Below, in pieces: positions 1 to 10,436 of a stretch of 64,000 nt of DNA; position 1 is the stretch's first letter, and each line of letters begins with the position of its first letter. Origin of the DNA: Vibrio maritimus (GTDB taxonomy: Bacteria > Pseudomonadota > Gammaproteobacteria > Enterobacterales > Vibrionaceae); NCBI GenBank assembly GCA_003263775.1, contig JYJJ01000004.1, positions 54,330 through 118,329 on the forward strand, written 5' to 3'. The position numbers were made by a program, and so were the translations under genes. The notes under the pieces are model-generated. The model had not been told where the DNA came from. It was given only the letters and a program-made list of their open reading frames with translations, and did not search any database.

Positions 1-1663
1 CACAGGGTGCGAAACCGGGTGAAGGTGGTCAGTTGCCAGGACATAAGGTCACAGCGGAAATCGCTAAACTACGTCACTCAGTGCAAGGGGTTACGCTTAT
101 CTCCCCTCCTCCGCATCACGATATCTACTCCATTGAGGATTTAGCTCAGCTTATCTTCGATTTGAAGCAGGTTAACCCAGATGCGCTGGTATCAGTAAAA
201 CTGGTGTCTGAGCCTGGCGTGGGCACCATTGCTACGGGTGTTGCCAAGGCCTATGCCGATCTCATCACCATCTCAGGCTACGATGGCGGTACAGCTGCAA
301 GCCGCTGACCTCGGTGAAATACGCTGGTTGTCCGTGGGAGCTAGGCCTTGCCGAAACTCAGCAAGCGCTGGTTGCCAACAACCTACGTCATAAGATCCGA
401 CTTCAAGTGGATGGCGGTTTAAAAACCGGTCTCGACGTTGTTAAAGCGGCTATTCTTGGGGCTGAGAGTTTCGGCTTCGGTACCGCACCTATGGTCGCAA
501 TGGGCTGTAAATTCTTACGTATCTGTCACCTCAATAACTGCGCGACAGGCGTTGCTACGCAAGATGAAACGCTGCGTAAAGAGTACTTCAAAGGTCTGCC
601 AGAAATGGTGGTCAACTACTTCACGGGACTCGCCGATGAAGTGCGCGAACTACTTGCTGAACTCGGGGTAGAAAAGCTCACTGACTTAATTGGTCGCACG
701 GACTTATTAGAGGCTGTCGAAGGGATGACCGCGAAGCAATCCAAACTCGATCTATCGAACATTCTCGAAGCGCCAGTATCTCCGCTGTCTCATCCATTGT
801 ATTGGACGGAGCCAAACCAACCTTTTGATAAAGCCGAGCTTAACCAGAAGATTGTTGAGGAAACCGAGACGGCTGTTGAAAACAGATCTGGAGGCAGTTT
901 CTACTTTGATGTCAGAAACACCGATCGCTCTGTCGGTGCGAGACTTTCTGGCAGTGTGGCTAAACGCTATGGCAACCAAGGCATGGCGACCAGCCCAATC
1001 AAACTCTATCTCGATGGTACTGCAGGCCAATCTCTCGGCGTTTGGAACGCTGGTGGGGTGGAAATCTACCTAACGGGTGATGCCAATGACTATGTCGGTA
1101 AAGGCATGGCAGGCGGTAAGCTCGTGATCAAACCACACGTCGGAACCACGTTTACGTGTAATGATGCCACTATCGTTGGCAACACCTGTTTGTATGGTGC
1201 AACAGGCGGTAAGCTTTACGCGGCAGGTACCGCAGGTGAGCGATTTGGGGTACGTAACTCGGGCACAATTGCAGTGATTGAGGGCGCCGGTGACAACGCT
1301 TGTGAATACATGACAGGTGGTATTGTCGCTATCCTCGGCTCGACAGGGGTTAACTTTGGCGCAGGTATGACCGGCGGCTTTGCTTATGTGATGGACAGCA
1401 ACGACGACTTTGAAGGTCGCGTCAACACAGAATCAGTAGAAGCGATTTCGCTGTCTGATCTGTATATCCATCAAGAGCATCTGCGCGGTCTGATTGCTGA
1501 ACACCTAGAAGAAACAGGCTCAGTGCACGCCGAAAACATTCTGGCAAACTTCGATGAATGGATTCCGAAGTTCTATCTCGTCAAGCCAAAGGCTGCGGAT
1601 CTTCGCACCTTGCTTGGTCACCAAAGCCGAAGCGCCGCAGAGCTGCGCGTTCAAGCACAGTAA
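1..1663 (+). CDS. gltB: glutamate synthase large subunit (C-terminal part, frameshifted)
   Basis: Large subunit of NADPH glutamate synthase, which makes two glutamates from glutamine and 2-oxoglutarate. Only the C-terminal part is here; the gene enters from upstream, reading in the frame that starts at base 3 ([14 protein letters not shown]). The synthase (FMN) domain is followed by the three cysteines of the [3Fe-4S] cluster in [13 protein letters not shown] (about bases 502-540). The C-terminal GXG beta-helix shows repeated Gly motifs such as [18 protein letters not shown], and the protein ends [12 protein letters not shown]. The frame breaks near base 303: AASR-stop appears where the family reads ..ASPL.SVKYAG, and one extra C restores it. 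I treat this as a sequencing error. Eighteen bases separate it from gltD, so the two form one operon. Confidence 0.93.
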
Positions 1664-3094
<1,431 letters not shown>

Positions 3095-3120
3095 GGTTGC
3101 CAGTACACAAACCAAGACTA

Positions 3121-3148
3121 AGCCCAGCTCTACTGCTGGGCTTTTTTT
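3121..3148 (+). terminator. Rho-independent terminator of gltBD
   Basis: An 8-bp perfect stem (AGCCCAGC/GCTGGGCT) with a 6-base loop, followed by a run of seven T, 26 bases after the gltD stop. Confidence 0.9.
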
Positions 3149-3175
3149 AAGCGCTACATTTTGCAAGGGAACGTT

Positions 3176-3616
3176 ATGACAATAACTAAGCTATTTACCC
3201 TCTCTTCTGTCATTTTGCTTACCGCCTGCGGAGCAGGCTATAAGACCACCACAGATCGAACCGAGGAGCCTTGTGGCGACAGTCCGCGCTGCGTCTCAAC
3301 TCAAGATAGCCGTAAAGAGTTTAAACTCGCGCCATTTAAGCTCGCCCCAGACACCAACATCAATCAGATTGAAACCGTAGCGCTTAGCTTCGATAACGCC
3401 GAGGTAGCTGCGCTAGAAGACAACTACCTGCGCGTGGAATACACCTCAAGTGTGTTCCGGTATGTGGATGATATGGAGGTAAAAATCCTAGACGGTGAGC
3501 TACTCGTGCGCTCCGAAGCACGCATTGGTTACTACGATTTCGACGTAAACAGAAAGCGGGTTGAAGCGTTTCGCGCTAAGCTCATCGAAACTGGATTGGT
3601 CATCGCAAATCCCTAA
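3176..3616 (+). CDS. DUF1499-family lipoprotein
   Basis: Small predicted lipoprotein of 146 residues. The signal peptide ends in the lipobox LTAC, so the mature protein starts at Cys18. The body matches the DUF1499 pattern as I know it: an early [10 protein letters not shown] segment, then [30 protein letters not shown] and NRKRVEAFR near the C-terminus. The biochemical role of the family is not known to me. The ATG at 3176 is preferred to an in-frame TTG at 3161 because AAGGGA lies five bases before the ATG and the signal peptide then starts correctly. It stands alone between the gltBD terminator and mtnN, 86 bases upstream of mtnN. Confidence 0.8.
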   Translation: MTITKLFTLSSVILLTACGAGYKTTTDRTEEPCGDSPRCVSTQDSRKEFKLAPFKLAPDTNINQIETVALSFDNAEVAALEDNYLRVEYTSSVFRYVDDMEVKILDGELLVRSEARIGYYDFDVNRKRVEAFRAKLIETGLVIANP

Positions 3617-3702
3617 CCACTCCATCTCGCAAAGGTTGGGAAGCGCGGCGACTGTTGCTATACTGCACGCCAAAATACGTTTTCCAACTTGAGAGACTCT
3701 CT

Positions 3703-4398
3703 ATGAAAATCGGCGTAATTGGCGCAATGGAACAAGAAGTGTCCATCCTAAAAGCAGCACTGACAAACCTTGAAGAAACCAAGAAAGGCGGTTGTACCTT
3801 CTTTACAGGCCAACTTAACGGTGCCGACATCGTGTTACTTCAATCAGGTATCGGCAAAGTAGCGGCAGCAGTAGGTACCACGATCCTTCTTAGCGATTAC
3901 CAGCCAGACGTTGTGATTAACACAGGCTCTGCAGGTGGCTTTGAGTCTTCTCTAAACCTAGGTGATGTGGTTATCTCGACTGAAGTTCGCCACCACGACG
4001 CTGACGTGACAGCATTTGGCTACGAGATTGGTCAAATGGCAGGTCAACCAGCAGCGTTCGCCGCGGATCAAAAACTGATGGATGTGGCAGAGCAAGCACT
4101 AGCACAAATGGAAGACAAGCACGCGGTACGCGGCCTAATCTGTACCGGTGACGAGTTTGTTTGCCGTCCAGAACGTCAAGCAGTTATCCGTGAGAACTTC
4201 CCTGGCGTTATTGCCGTTGAGATGGAAGCGTCTGCGATTGCGCAAACCTGTCATCAGTTCAACACGCCATTCGTAGTGGTTCGTGCCATTTCTGATGTAG
4301 CGGATAAAGAATCACCAATGAGCTTTGAAGAGTTCCTACCACTAGCGGCGCAAAGCTCGTCTGAAATGGTAGTAAAAATGGTTGAGCTGCTTAAATAA
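3703..4398 (+). CDS. mtnN: 5'-methylthioadenosine/S-adenosylhomocysteine nucleosidase
   Basis: Hydrolyses methylthioadenosine, S-adenosylhomocysteine and 5'-deoxyadenosine to adenine and the ribosyl part. In Vibrio it supplies S-ribosylhomocysteine to LuxS for autoinducer-2. 231 residues, E. coli 232. The catalytic acids are present: Glu12 in MEQEV, Glu175 in VEMEAS and Asp198 in SDVAD (E. coli Glu12, Glu174, Asp197). The start is the ATG giving [11 protein letters not shown]; the upstream in-frame start at 3655 adds an unrelated leader. The next gene starts 43 bases on, so mtnN probably heads an operon with cbiB-like and btuF genes. Confidence 0.96.
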   Translation: MKIGVIGAMEQEVSILKAALTNLEETKKGGCTFFTGQLNGADIVLLQSGIGKVAAAVGTTILLSDYQPDVVINTGSAGGFESSLNLGDVVISTEVRHHDADVTAFGYEIGQMAGQPAAFAADQKLMDVAEQALAQMEDKHAVRGLICTGDEFVCRPERQAVIRENFPGVIAVEMEASAIAQTCHQFNTPFVVVRAISDVADKESPMSFEEFLPLAAQSSSEMVVKMVELLK

Positions 4399-4441
4399 GC
4401 GCGCCTTGTTGTAAACAACATCACGTACAAGGACGACGTAA

Positions 4442-5395
4442 ATGAGCTCTTTTATTGAGAGTTTATATGCCAATGGTGCACTCCTAACGCTTTGGGGTGC
4501 ACTTTTGTTTCATCTGCTCATCCCCATTCCACCGGCCGCACATCCAGTCAGATTCTGGCAATTACTACTCAGCCATATAGCTAACAAGGTCAACTCGCCA
4601 AGCGCATCACCTCAACAGCAGCAGCTATCCGGAACGCTTGCGTTATTGCTACTACTCGTTCCAACCTTAGCCGTGCTGGTCGCACTTCAGACCTTAGTTT
4701 GGAAAGCAGAATTCTATCAGCTTGCCCTGCTACTGCTTGCTATTGAGTGGCGTGGTAATGAGCTATTCACTCGACGCTTCATCGACGCTTTAGCAAAAGA
4801 AGATAAGCCCGATGCTCGCCATTTACTCGCATCTAAAGTCAATCGAGAAACAGACGCGCTGTCGCTACTTGGACTTGGTAAGGCGGGAGCGGAAAGCGTG
4901 ATTGTTGGCTATGCGAGAAACGTCATCGGCGTTTTATTTTGGTATGGCCTAACTGGTGGCATTGGCGCACTAATGTATCGGCTTTGTGCGGAGCTCGCGC
5001 GCAGCTGGAGCCCGAATAAACCAGGTTATGCGACTTTTGGTAGACCCGCGGCTTGGCTATTTATGGTGATCGACTTTGTGCCGCAAAAGCTGTTCTCAAT
5101 GATGGTTTTACTCGGCCTTCCTACTAACGCTATCAAACACACTCTATCCCAAGCGAAAACATGGCCAAATGCAGCGACCAGCTGGCTTATCTGCGGCTAC
5201 GCTAACCGCTTTGAACTGGCGCTAGGTGGCCCAGCTATCTATGGCAGTGACAAACTGCAGCGCGCTCGAGTGGGTGGGAAAATCGCACCCGCGGCATTTC
5301 ATATCGCTCAAATTCAAAAACATATCGCATGGCGAATCTATGTGTGGTTAATGCTACAAAGCGCTGTGATGTTCATCATCTACCAAGGATTGTAA
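4442..5395 (+). CDS. CobD/CbiB-family membrane protein
   Basis: Integral membrane protein of 317 residues resembling adenosylcobinamide-phosphate synthase (CbiB/CobD), which attaches the aminopropanol arm to adenosylcobyric acid. Family-like features are HPVRFW near residue 35, the segment NRETDALSLLGLGKAGAE near residue 140, and the membrane segments that follow. The diagnostic motifs are looser than in dedicated cobalamin makers, and AmpE belongs to the same superfamily, so the exact reaction is uncertain. The link to corrinoids rests mainly on context: btuF starts three bases after its stop. No other cobalamin synthesis gene is in the window, which suggests salvage rather than full synthesis. 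A ribosome site AAGGACG precedes the ATG. Confidence 0.7.
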   Translation: MSSFIESLYANGALLTLWGALLFHLLIPIPPAAHPVRFWQLLLSHIANKVNSPSASPQQQQLSGTLALLLLLVPTLAVLVALQTLVWKAEFYQLALLLLAIEWRGNELFTRRFIDALAKEDKPDARHLLASKVNRETDALSLLGLGKAGAESVIVGYARNVIGVLFWYGLTGGIGALMYRLCAELARSWSPNKPGYATFGRPAAWLFMVIDFVPQKLFSMMVLLGLPTNAIKHTLSQAKTWPNAATSWLICGYANRFELALGGPAIYGSDKLQRARVGGKIAPAAFHIAQIQKHIAWRIYVWLMLQSAVMFIIYQGL

Positions 5396-5398
5396 TCA

Positions 5399-6220
5399 AT
5401 GAAGAAAACCCTGCTCGGTGCTTTAGCTCTGTTAGCCAGTTGCTCAGCCATTGCCGATACCCAGCGTATTATCAGCCTCGCCCCGCACACGACAGAGCTA
5501 GCTTATGCAGCGGGTCTTGGCGACAAACTGATTGCAGTCAGTGAGTACAGCGACTACCCAGAGCAAGCCGAAAAACTGGAACGCGTCGCCAACTATCAAG
5601 GCATCAAATTAGAGCGAATTGTCGCGTTAGAACCAGACCTTATCTTAGCGTGGCCGACAGGAAACCCAGCCCGAGAGCTTGAGAAACTAGAACGCCTCGG
5701 CTTCAACCTCTATTACTCCAAAGCCAAATCTCTAGAAGGCATTGCCAACAACCTTGAAGCCTTGAGCCAATATGCCGACGACCCAAGTATCGGTATCAAT
5801 GAAGCAAAGCAGTTTCGCGCCAAGCTGGCAGAGTTAAAACAAAAGTACGACACCGAGGACAAGGTGCGTTATTTCTACCAACTGAGCGAAAAGCCAATCA
5901 TCACCCTATCCGATGGAAACTGGCCTAGCGAAGTGTTTGAGTTTTGTGGCGGAGAAAACATCTTCGCAAGCAGCAAAGCGCCCTACCCTCAAGTCAGTCC
6001 TGAACAGGTCATCGTTCGCCAACCTGAGGTCATATTCACCTCAGAACACGCCATCGCTAACGGAAATATGTGGCAAAAATGGCAGCAAGAGCTGCCCGCA
6101 GTACAAAACGATCATGTATGGGCTTTAACCTCAGATTGGCTTAATCGCCCCACCCCAAGAACCTTAATGGCTGTCACTCAAGTGTGCGAACATTTAGACT
6201 GGGTACGAACCCACAAATAA
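5399..6220 (+). CDS. btuF: vitamin B12 periplasmic binding protein
   Basis: Periplasmic binding protein of the BtuCD-F cobalamin importer, 273 residues (E. coli 266). A signal peptide with Lys-Lys and a Leu/Ala core ends near residue 20 (AIADT). The type III binding-protein fold starts at [17 protein letters not shown]; the end of the domain carries [10 protein letters not shown], matching the DWLERASPRT region I recall from E. coli BtuF. It follows the CbiB-like gene by three bases, so translation is probably coupled. The permease and ATPase genes btuC and btuD are not in the window. Confidence 0.9.
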   Translation: MKKTLLGALALLASCSAIADTQRIISLAPHTTELAYAAGLGDKLIAVSEYSDYPEQAEKLERVANYQGIKLERIVALEPDLILAWPTGNPARELEKLERLGFNLYYSKAKSLEGIANNLEALSQYADDPSIGINEAKQFRAKLAELKQKYDTEDKVRYFYQLSEKPIITLSDGNWPSEVFEFCGGENIFASSKAPYPQVSPEQVIVRQPEVIFTSEHAIANGNMWQKWQQELPAVQNDHVWALTSDWLNRPTPRTLMAVTQVCEHLDWVRTHK

Positions 6221-6236
6221 TGAGAAGTAGATCACA
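6221..6236. promoter_or_regulatory. possible CRP-type site
   Basis: TGAGA-N6-TCACA lies directly after the btuF stop, one mismatch from TGTGA-N6-TCACA. It is about 87 bases upstream of the YadS-like gene. A single match of this kind can arise by chance. Confidence 0.25.
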
Positions 6237-6322
6237 TTCAGGTAAGATTCGCTATCCGCAAACGTTAAATCCCGTAAAATTGGCGCACTTTCCTATTACT
6301 TTTCTTCAGTGAGAATATAGCT

Positions 6323-6939
6323 GTGGATTCCATGCTTTATTTAGTCGACCTTTTTGGTACGGCAATATTTGCAATATCGGGAGTGATACTTGCAGGAAGA
6401 CTTAGGATGGATCCTTTTGGCGTCATGGTGCTTGGCAGTGTAACGGCCATCGGTGGGGGAACCATCCGCGACATGGCACTAGGTGCAACACCTGTTTTTT
6501 GGATCACCGACACGACCTACATTTGGGTCATTATCGTCACGTGTATCGCGACCATGATGCTGATCCGACACCCACGGCGCTTACCTTGGTATGTTCTGCC
6601 CGTCTGTGATGCCATTGGCTTGCGGTATTTGTCGGTATCGGCGTTGAAAAGGCGCTGATATTCCAGGATTCCTACTTGATCGCCGTTATTATGGGTGTAT
6701 TAACGGGCTGCGGTGGCGGTATCATTCGTGACGTTCTTGCTCGTGAAGTCCCCATGGTGTTAAGGCGAGAGGTGTACGCTACCGCCTGTATTATTGGCGG
6801 CACTTTCCATGTAGGAGCTCTAATGATGGGCGCGTCTACGGGCAGCGCCTTCCTATGCTGTGTTGTCGCTACCCTTGTCATCCGCCTAGGCGCAATTCGT
6901 TGGCACCTCTCTTTGCCAACCTTCGCACTCGACAAGTAG
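6323..6939 (+). CDS. YadS/UPF0126 (TRIC-type) membrane channel protein, frameshifted
   Basis: Inner membrane protein of the UPF0126 (TRIC) family, probably a trimeric cation channel; 205 residues once restored (E. coli YadS 207). The fold is an internal duplication, and both copies carry the glycine signature: GGGTIRD in the first half and GGGIIRD in the second, with six to seven hydrophobic segments. The end [14 protein letters not shown] is typical. The frame breaks near 6620 (one G missing in TTGGCGGTA), so two halves at 6323-6658 and 6676-6939 appear separately; I read this as a sequencing error. The start is either GTG 6323 or ATG 6332; the ATG matches the E. coli N-terminus better. Confidence 0.85.
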
Positions 6940-6949
6940 CTTCAAATAA

Positions 6950-6990
6950 CTGACAGGAGATACCGAATTCTCCTGTCAGCCTCTTCATTT
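6950..6990 (+). terminator. stem-loop, probable terminator
   Basis: A perfect 11-bp stem (6950-6960 with 6969-6979, CTGACAGGAGA arm) and an 8-base loop lie ten bases after the YadS-like gene. The T tract is weak (CATTTTTC), so termination is likely but not certain. Confidence 0.6.
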
Positions 6991-7054
6991 TTCTCTGTCG
7001 CTTTAGTATGTTGGTTAAAAGCCACTCACTTTTTATTCAGACAGGGAAACGTCT

Positions 7055-8569
7055 ATGGATATCTGCTTCAATAATGTCTCGCTAAACCACCCACTGTCAC
7101 TGTCTGTACCACAATGGACCATTCGCTCAGGCGAGCACTGGGCGGTATTTGAAACCCATGGCAACGTTGGTAGCCTACTTGGCGATCTGCTATGTGGGGA
7201 ACTGAAAGCCGATGAAGGCCAGCTCCAGCAACCTCACTCTAGCATTGCTCAAGTCTCACTAGCCGAGCAGCAGAGGCTGCTTGAACTAGAACAAGCCAAT
7301 GACGACAGTGAGTTTTTAGATCGAATTGATTTTGGACGCACTGTTGAGCAATTAGTCTCGGAGTTTTCTGATAACCCAGATGTGGTCGAGCAGCTTATCC
7401 AAGAGCTAGATTTACTTCATCTTAGAGCGCGCGGTTTTAGACAGCTATCAACCGGTGAAACCCGCCGCGTGATGCTAGCGCGAGCCCTCGCCAGCGCACC
7501 AAAAATATTGGTGCTCGATGAACCTTTTGTTGGTCTAGATACCCTACACCGTAAAATGCTAGCGGACTATCTGAAAGACCTATCCCTACACGTTCAGCTC
7601 GTCATCATTACATCCCGAGAAGATGAAGTTCCAAACTGGATGTCGCACGTGGCGATGTTTGAAAAAGGGTCACTTAAGGAGCAGCTTAGCTATAGCGAGT
7701 GGCGCGAGCATCCAATTATTTCTCAGTTATTAGCGCAATCCTCACAGCAAAGCGAACAGTGGCTCGAACTTATCCGCAAACATCAACACACGGCAAAGTT
7801 TGCGGATCCCTTGGTTAAAATCACTGATGGTAAAGTGGAGTACGTTGAACAAAAGATCTTCTCCGGGGTCAATTGGCAAATCAACAATGGCGAACACTGG
7901 CAAGTTCGCGGCCCCAATGGCTGTGGCAAAAGTACTTTGCTCGGGATGATTTTTGGTGACCACCCACAGTGTTACAGCAACGATATTGATATCTATGGCA
8001 TCAAACGCGGTAGCGGTGAGACCGTTTGGGATATCAAGCAGCACACTGGCATGGTGTCCTCCTCTTTGCACCTGCAATACCGAGTCAACTGCAATGCCCG
8101 AGACGTTCTACTGTCCGGATTCTTTGACTCTATCGGCCTTTATGACAAACCAAGCAAAAAGCAGATTAATGCCGCTGATGAATGGTTAACCCTGCTACAC
8201 ATGTCGCACCTAAAAGATTGCGCATTCAAGTCTTTAGAATACAGTCAACAGCGCCTGCTGCTTATTGCACGTGCCATTATCAAACAGCCGACGATACTGA
8301 TTTTGGATGAACCATATCAAGGCCTTGATTTCTTAGGGCGTAAATTGGTTATGAATGCGTTAGAGCTAATCGCGAAGGAAAACCTAAGCCAGCTACTGTA
8401 CGTCTCGCATTATGTCGAAGATGAGCTAGACAGCATTCGCTACTTTGTCGATTTTGTCGAAGCTGGCAATGATGAAGGCTACCACGTCGTCATCACTACG
8501 CCAGAGACCAAAAGCCAAACACCTTCTTACAACACCAAGCAAAAGGAAGTCTCGTGTCAGGAAAAATAG
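7055..8569 (+). CDS. modF: ModF-like protein with two fused ABC ATPase domains
   Basis: Cytoplasmic protein of 504 residues with two ABC ATPase domains and no membrane segments. The second half matches E. coli ModF closely (SSSLHL.YRV, LSGFFDSIG, LILDEP.QGLD). The role of ModF is poorly known; it was linked to the molybdate operon, but no mod gene is near. Domain 1 has an intact signature LSTGE (131-135) and Walker B LDE (154-156), but its P-loop reads HGNVGS (35-40), without the Gly-Lys-Ser core. Domain 2 has an intact P-loop GPNGCGKST (286-294) and Walker B, but its signature is LEYSQ (394-398). In a head-to-tail dimer both defects would fall in the same ATP site. A ribosome site AGGGAAA precedes the ATG. 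Confidence 0.85.
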   Translation: MDICFNNVSLNHPLSLSVPQWTIRSGEHWAVFETHGNVGSLLGDLLCGELKADEGQLQQPHSSIAQVSLAEQQRLLELEQANDDSEFLDRIDFGRTVEQLVSEFSDNPDVVEQLIQELDLLHLRARGFRQLSTGETRRVMLARALASAPKILVLDEPFVGLDTLHRKMLADYLKDLSLHVQLVIITSREDEVPNWMSHVAMFEKGSLKEQLSYSEWREHPIISQLLAQSSQQSEQWLELIRKHQHTAKFADPLVKITDGKVEYVEQKIFSGVNWQINNGEHWQVRGPNGCGKSTLLGMIFGDHPQCYSNDIDIYGIKRGSGETVWDIKQHTGMVSSSLHLQYRVNCNARDVLLSGFFDSIGLYDKPSKKQINAADEWLTLLHMSHLKDCAFKSLEYSQQRLLLIARAIIKQPTILILDEPYQGLDFLGRKLVMNALELIAKENLSQLLYVSHYVEDELDSIRYFVDFVEAGNDEGYHVVITTPETKSQTPSYNTKQKEVSCQEK

Positions 8570-8667
8570 CCATCGTCTGCTTACTAAAAAGAGAAATCAC
8601 AACAGTTAGCGCAAAGATTTCTATGCTAATCTATGGCTACTGATTCCATTTTTTCATCATAATAGAC

Positions 8668-9534
8668 ATGCTTTTAGAAGGTATTGAAACACTGCTAGTG
8701 CTTGCTCAAGAAAAAACCATGGGACGTACCGGTAGTCGTCTCTATATCAGCCAGTCTGCGGTCAGCAAGCGCATTGCCAATCTAGAAAAGAAGCTCGGTA
8801 AAACCTTAATTGAACCCGAAGGAAGGCAGATACGTCTGACGCCAGAGGCAGAAGCGCTCATTGCTCGGGTTGGCCCCAGTTTGAATGAGCTGCGCGGTTT
8901 AATTGCGGAAGAGCAGCAGGTCGAAACACACTCAATATTGAGACTCGATTGCTCAGAAACGTTAGTGGCAGGCTACTTGAGTGATGTGATGCCGCAGCTA
9001 CTTACCAAAGACAACTATCTTACCGTCACCACTAACCACACGCCACGTATCATCGAGCATGTCAAATCTGGTGAAGCGGCGCTGGGTCTGTGCGCCGGTC
9101 ATTTAAACTCGAGACTTGGATTAGTAACGACGCATCTTTTTGATGAGCCATTTAAGGTGGTAAGCAAACAGCCTTTAAGCGAACCGCCGACGAGCCTTAT
9201 CACCAACGACCTCAACAACCCGGCGAATACGTACCAAGCTGGATTGCTGCAACAAGCGGGAATAACGCCAAGCATGCAGATGGACTCGTATACTGCGGCG
9301 GCCCAGCTCGCTATCCGAGGTGTGGCACCAGCACTCGTGCCGTTATCTATCATCAAAACCTTGCACATAAGCGAGTCACTGTGCTTTGACTTTGATTTCC
9401 TGACTACCTTAACGCGCCCAGTTCATGTGATATACCGGCCAAGTGCCCTCAAGCAATCGCGCCTTAAAACAGTAATTGAAACCATTGAGGATGCTGTTCC
9501 CAAAGTAGCTTTAATGCCATCACCATCGACATAA
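8668..9534 (+). CDS. LysR-family transcriptional regulator
   Basis: DNA-binding regulator of 288 residues. The N-terminal winged helix-turn-helix has the usual LysR pattern (ISQSAVSKRIANLEKKLG, then RLTPEAE), followed by a periplasmic-binding-protein-like effector domain. The ligand and targets cannot be read from the sequence. Its 3' end overlaps the convergent TSUP permease gene by 71 bases. LysR regulators often control neighbouring transport genes, so the permease is a candidate target, although the two are convergent and not divergent. I do not recognise a named orthologue. Confidence 0.85.
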   Translation: MLLEGIETLLVLAQEKTMGRTGSRLYISQSAVSKRIANLEKKLGKTLIEPEGRQIRLTPEAEALIARVGPSLNELRGLIAEEQQVETHSILRLDCSETLVAGYLSDVMPQLLTKDNYLTVTTNHTPRIIEHVKSGEAALGLCAGHLNSRLGLVTTHLFDEPFKVVSKQPLSEPPTSLITNDLNNPANTYQAGLLQQAGITPSMQMDSYTAAAQLAIRGVAPALVPLSIIKTLHISESLCFDFDFLTTLTRPVHVIYRPSALKQSRLKTVIETIEDAVPKVALMPSPST

Positions 9535-10243
9535 TCACCACCAGCGGTCGAATAAACTTCTTCCCTTTAGACACAACAACTTTGGCTCCCATACGTGCGC
9601 CTAAAAAGCCACCCGCCGCCATCACTAGACCTATCTCCCATACTGGTAGCCCGGCAATGATAAAGAAAATTAACGCAGCCAGGTTCGAGGTAAAGTTAAG
9701 TACCTTAGTACGCGCGGTCGCATGGACAATCGAGAGCTGAGCAATAGCAACAAAACAAATGGTAAAGATAGAGCCAGTACCCGGGCCAAAGAAGCCGTCG
9801 TAAAAGCCCACGCCAGTACCAACCGAAAAGGCAAACAGGGTTTCCGACATCTTAGGTTTTCCGCCACCCTCTCCTGCTTGTGGAGCGAGTAAAAAATAGA
9901 GTGAGATACCTAGTAGCAATACTGGAATAAGACTGGTAAGAACGCCCGCATCAATATGCTGCACAAGCTCAGCACCCACCGCGGAGCCGACAAAGGTACA
10001 GGCAATCGCCAAGCGCATGTCTTTGAGATCAACAATGCCGTTGCGAACAAAATACCAAGTAGCCGAAAAACTGCCAAACGAGCTTTGCAGTTTATTGGTT
10101 GCCAGTGCCTGCGTGGGCGGCACACCCGCTGAGAGCAGCGCTGGCAAGGTCAACAGACCGCCGCCACCCGCCATAGCATCAATAAAGCCAGCCAATCCAG
10201 CTACAAAAAACAGTAAAACAAGAATGTCGTAAGTTACGTCCAT
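9464..10243 (-). CDS. yfcA: TSUP-family (TauE/SafE, YfcA-like) permease
   Basis: Inner membrane protein of 259 residues, close to E. coli YfcA (269). It has about eight hydrophobic segments in two repeats. Family marks are GFIDAMAGGGGLLTLP in the first repeat and GFYDGFFGPGTGS in the second, plus ARTKVLNFTSN. The TSUP family moves sulfite, sulfoacetate or other organosulfur anions; the substrate of YfcA is not established. The start is ATG at 10243. Its last 71 bases overlap the end of the LysR gene on the other strand. Confidence 0.88.
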   Translation of the reverse strand: MDVTYDILVLLFFVAGLAGFIDAMAGGGGLLTLPALLSAGVPPTQALATNKLQSSFGSFSATWYFVRNGIVDLKDMRLAIACTFVGSAVGAELVQHIDAGVLTSLIPVLLLGISLYFLLAPQAGEGGGKPKMSETLFAFSVGTGVGFYDGFFGPGTGSIFTICFVAIAQLSIVHATARTKVLNFTSNLAALIFFIIAGLPVWEIGLVMAAGGFLGARMGAKVVVSKGKKFIRPLVVIMSMVMALKLLWEQHPQWFQLLF

Positions 10244-10354
10244 GTCAGGCGCTCAAAAGTGTAATTTTGTTAAATTGTAGCGACTTACATTTTAAGGACT
10301 AGCGAAACCATCGCTACAAACCTATTCCAATTAGGAATCATTAAATTTGAGCAC

Positions 10355-10380
10355 AAAAAAGCCCGCTCAAATGAGCGGGC
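10355..10380 (-). terminator. Rho-independent terminator of carAB
   Basis: On the minus strand an 8-bp GC-rich stem (GCCCGCTC/GAGCGGGC) is followed by six T, about 57 bases after the carB stop. A second hairpin (GAGGTGA/TCACCTC, 10395-10412) sits between it and the gene. Confidence 0.88.
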
Positions 10381-10436
10381 AATGAGGTTGTCTAGGAGGT
10401 GATAACTCACCTCTCTATTCTTATTGTGTTACGCGA

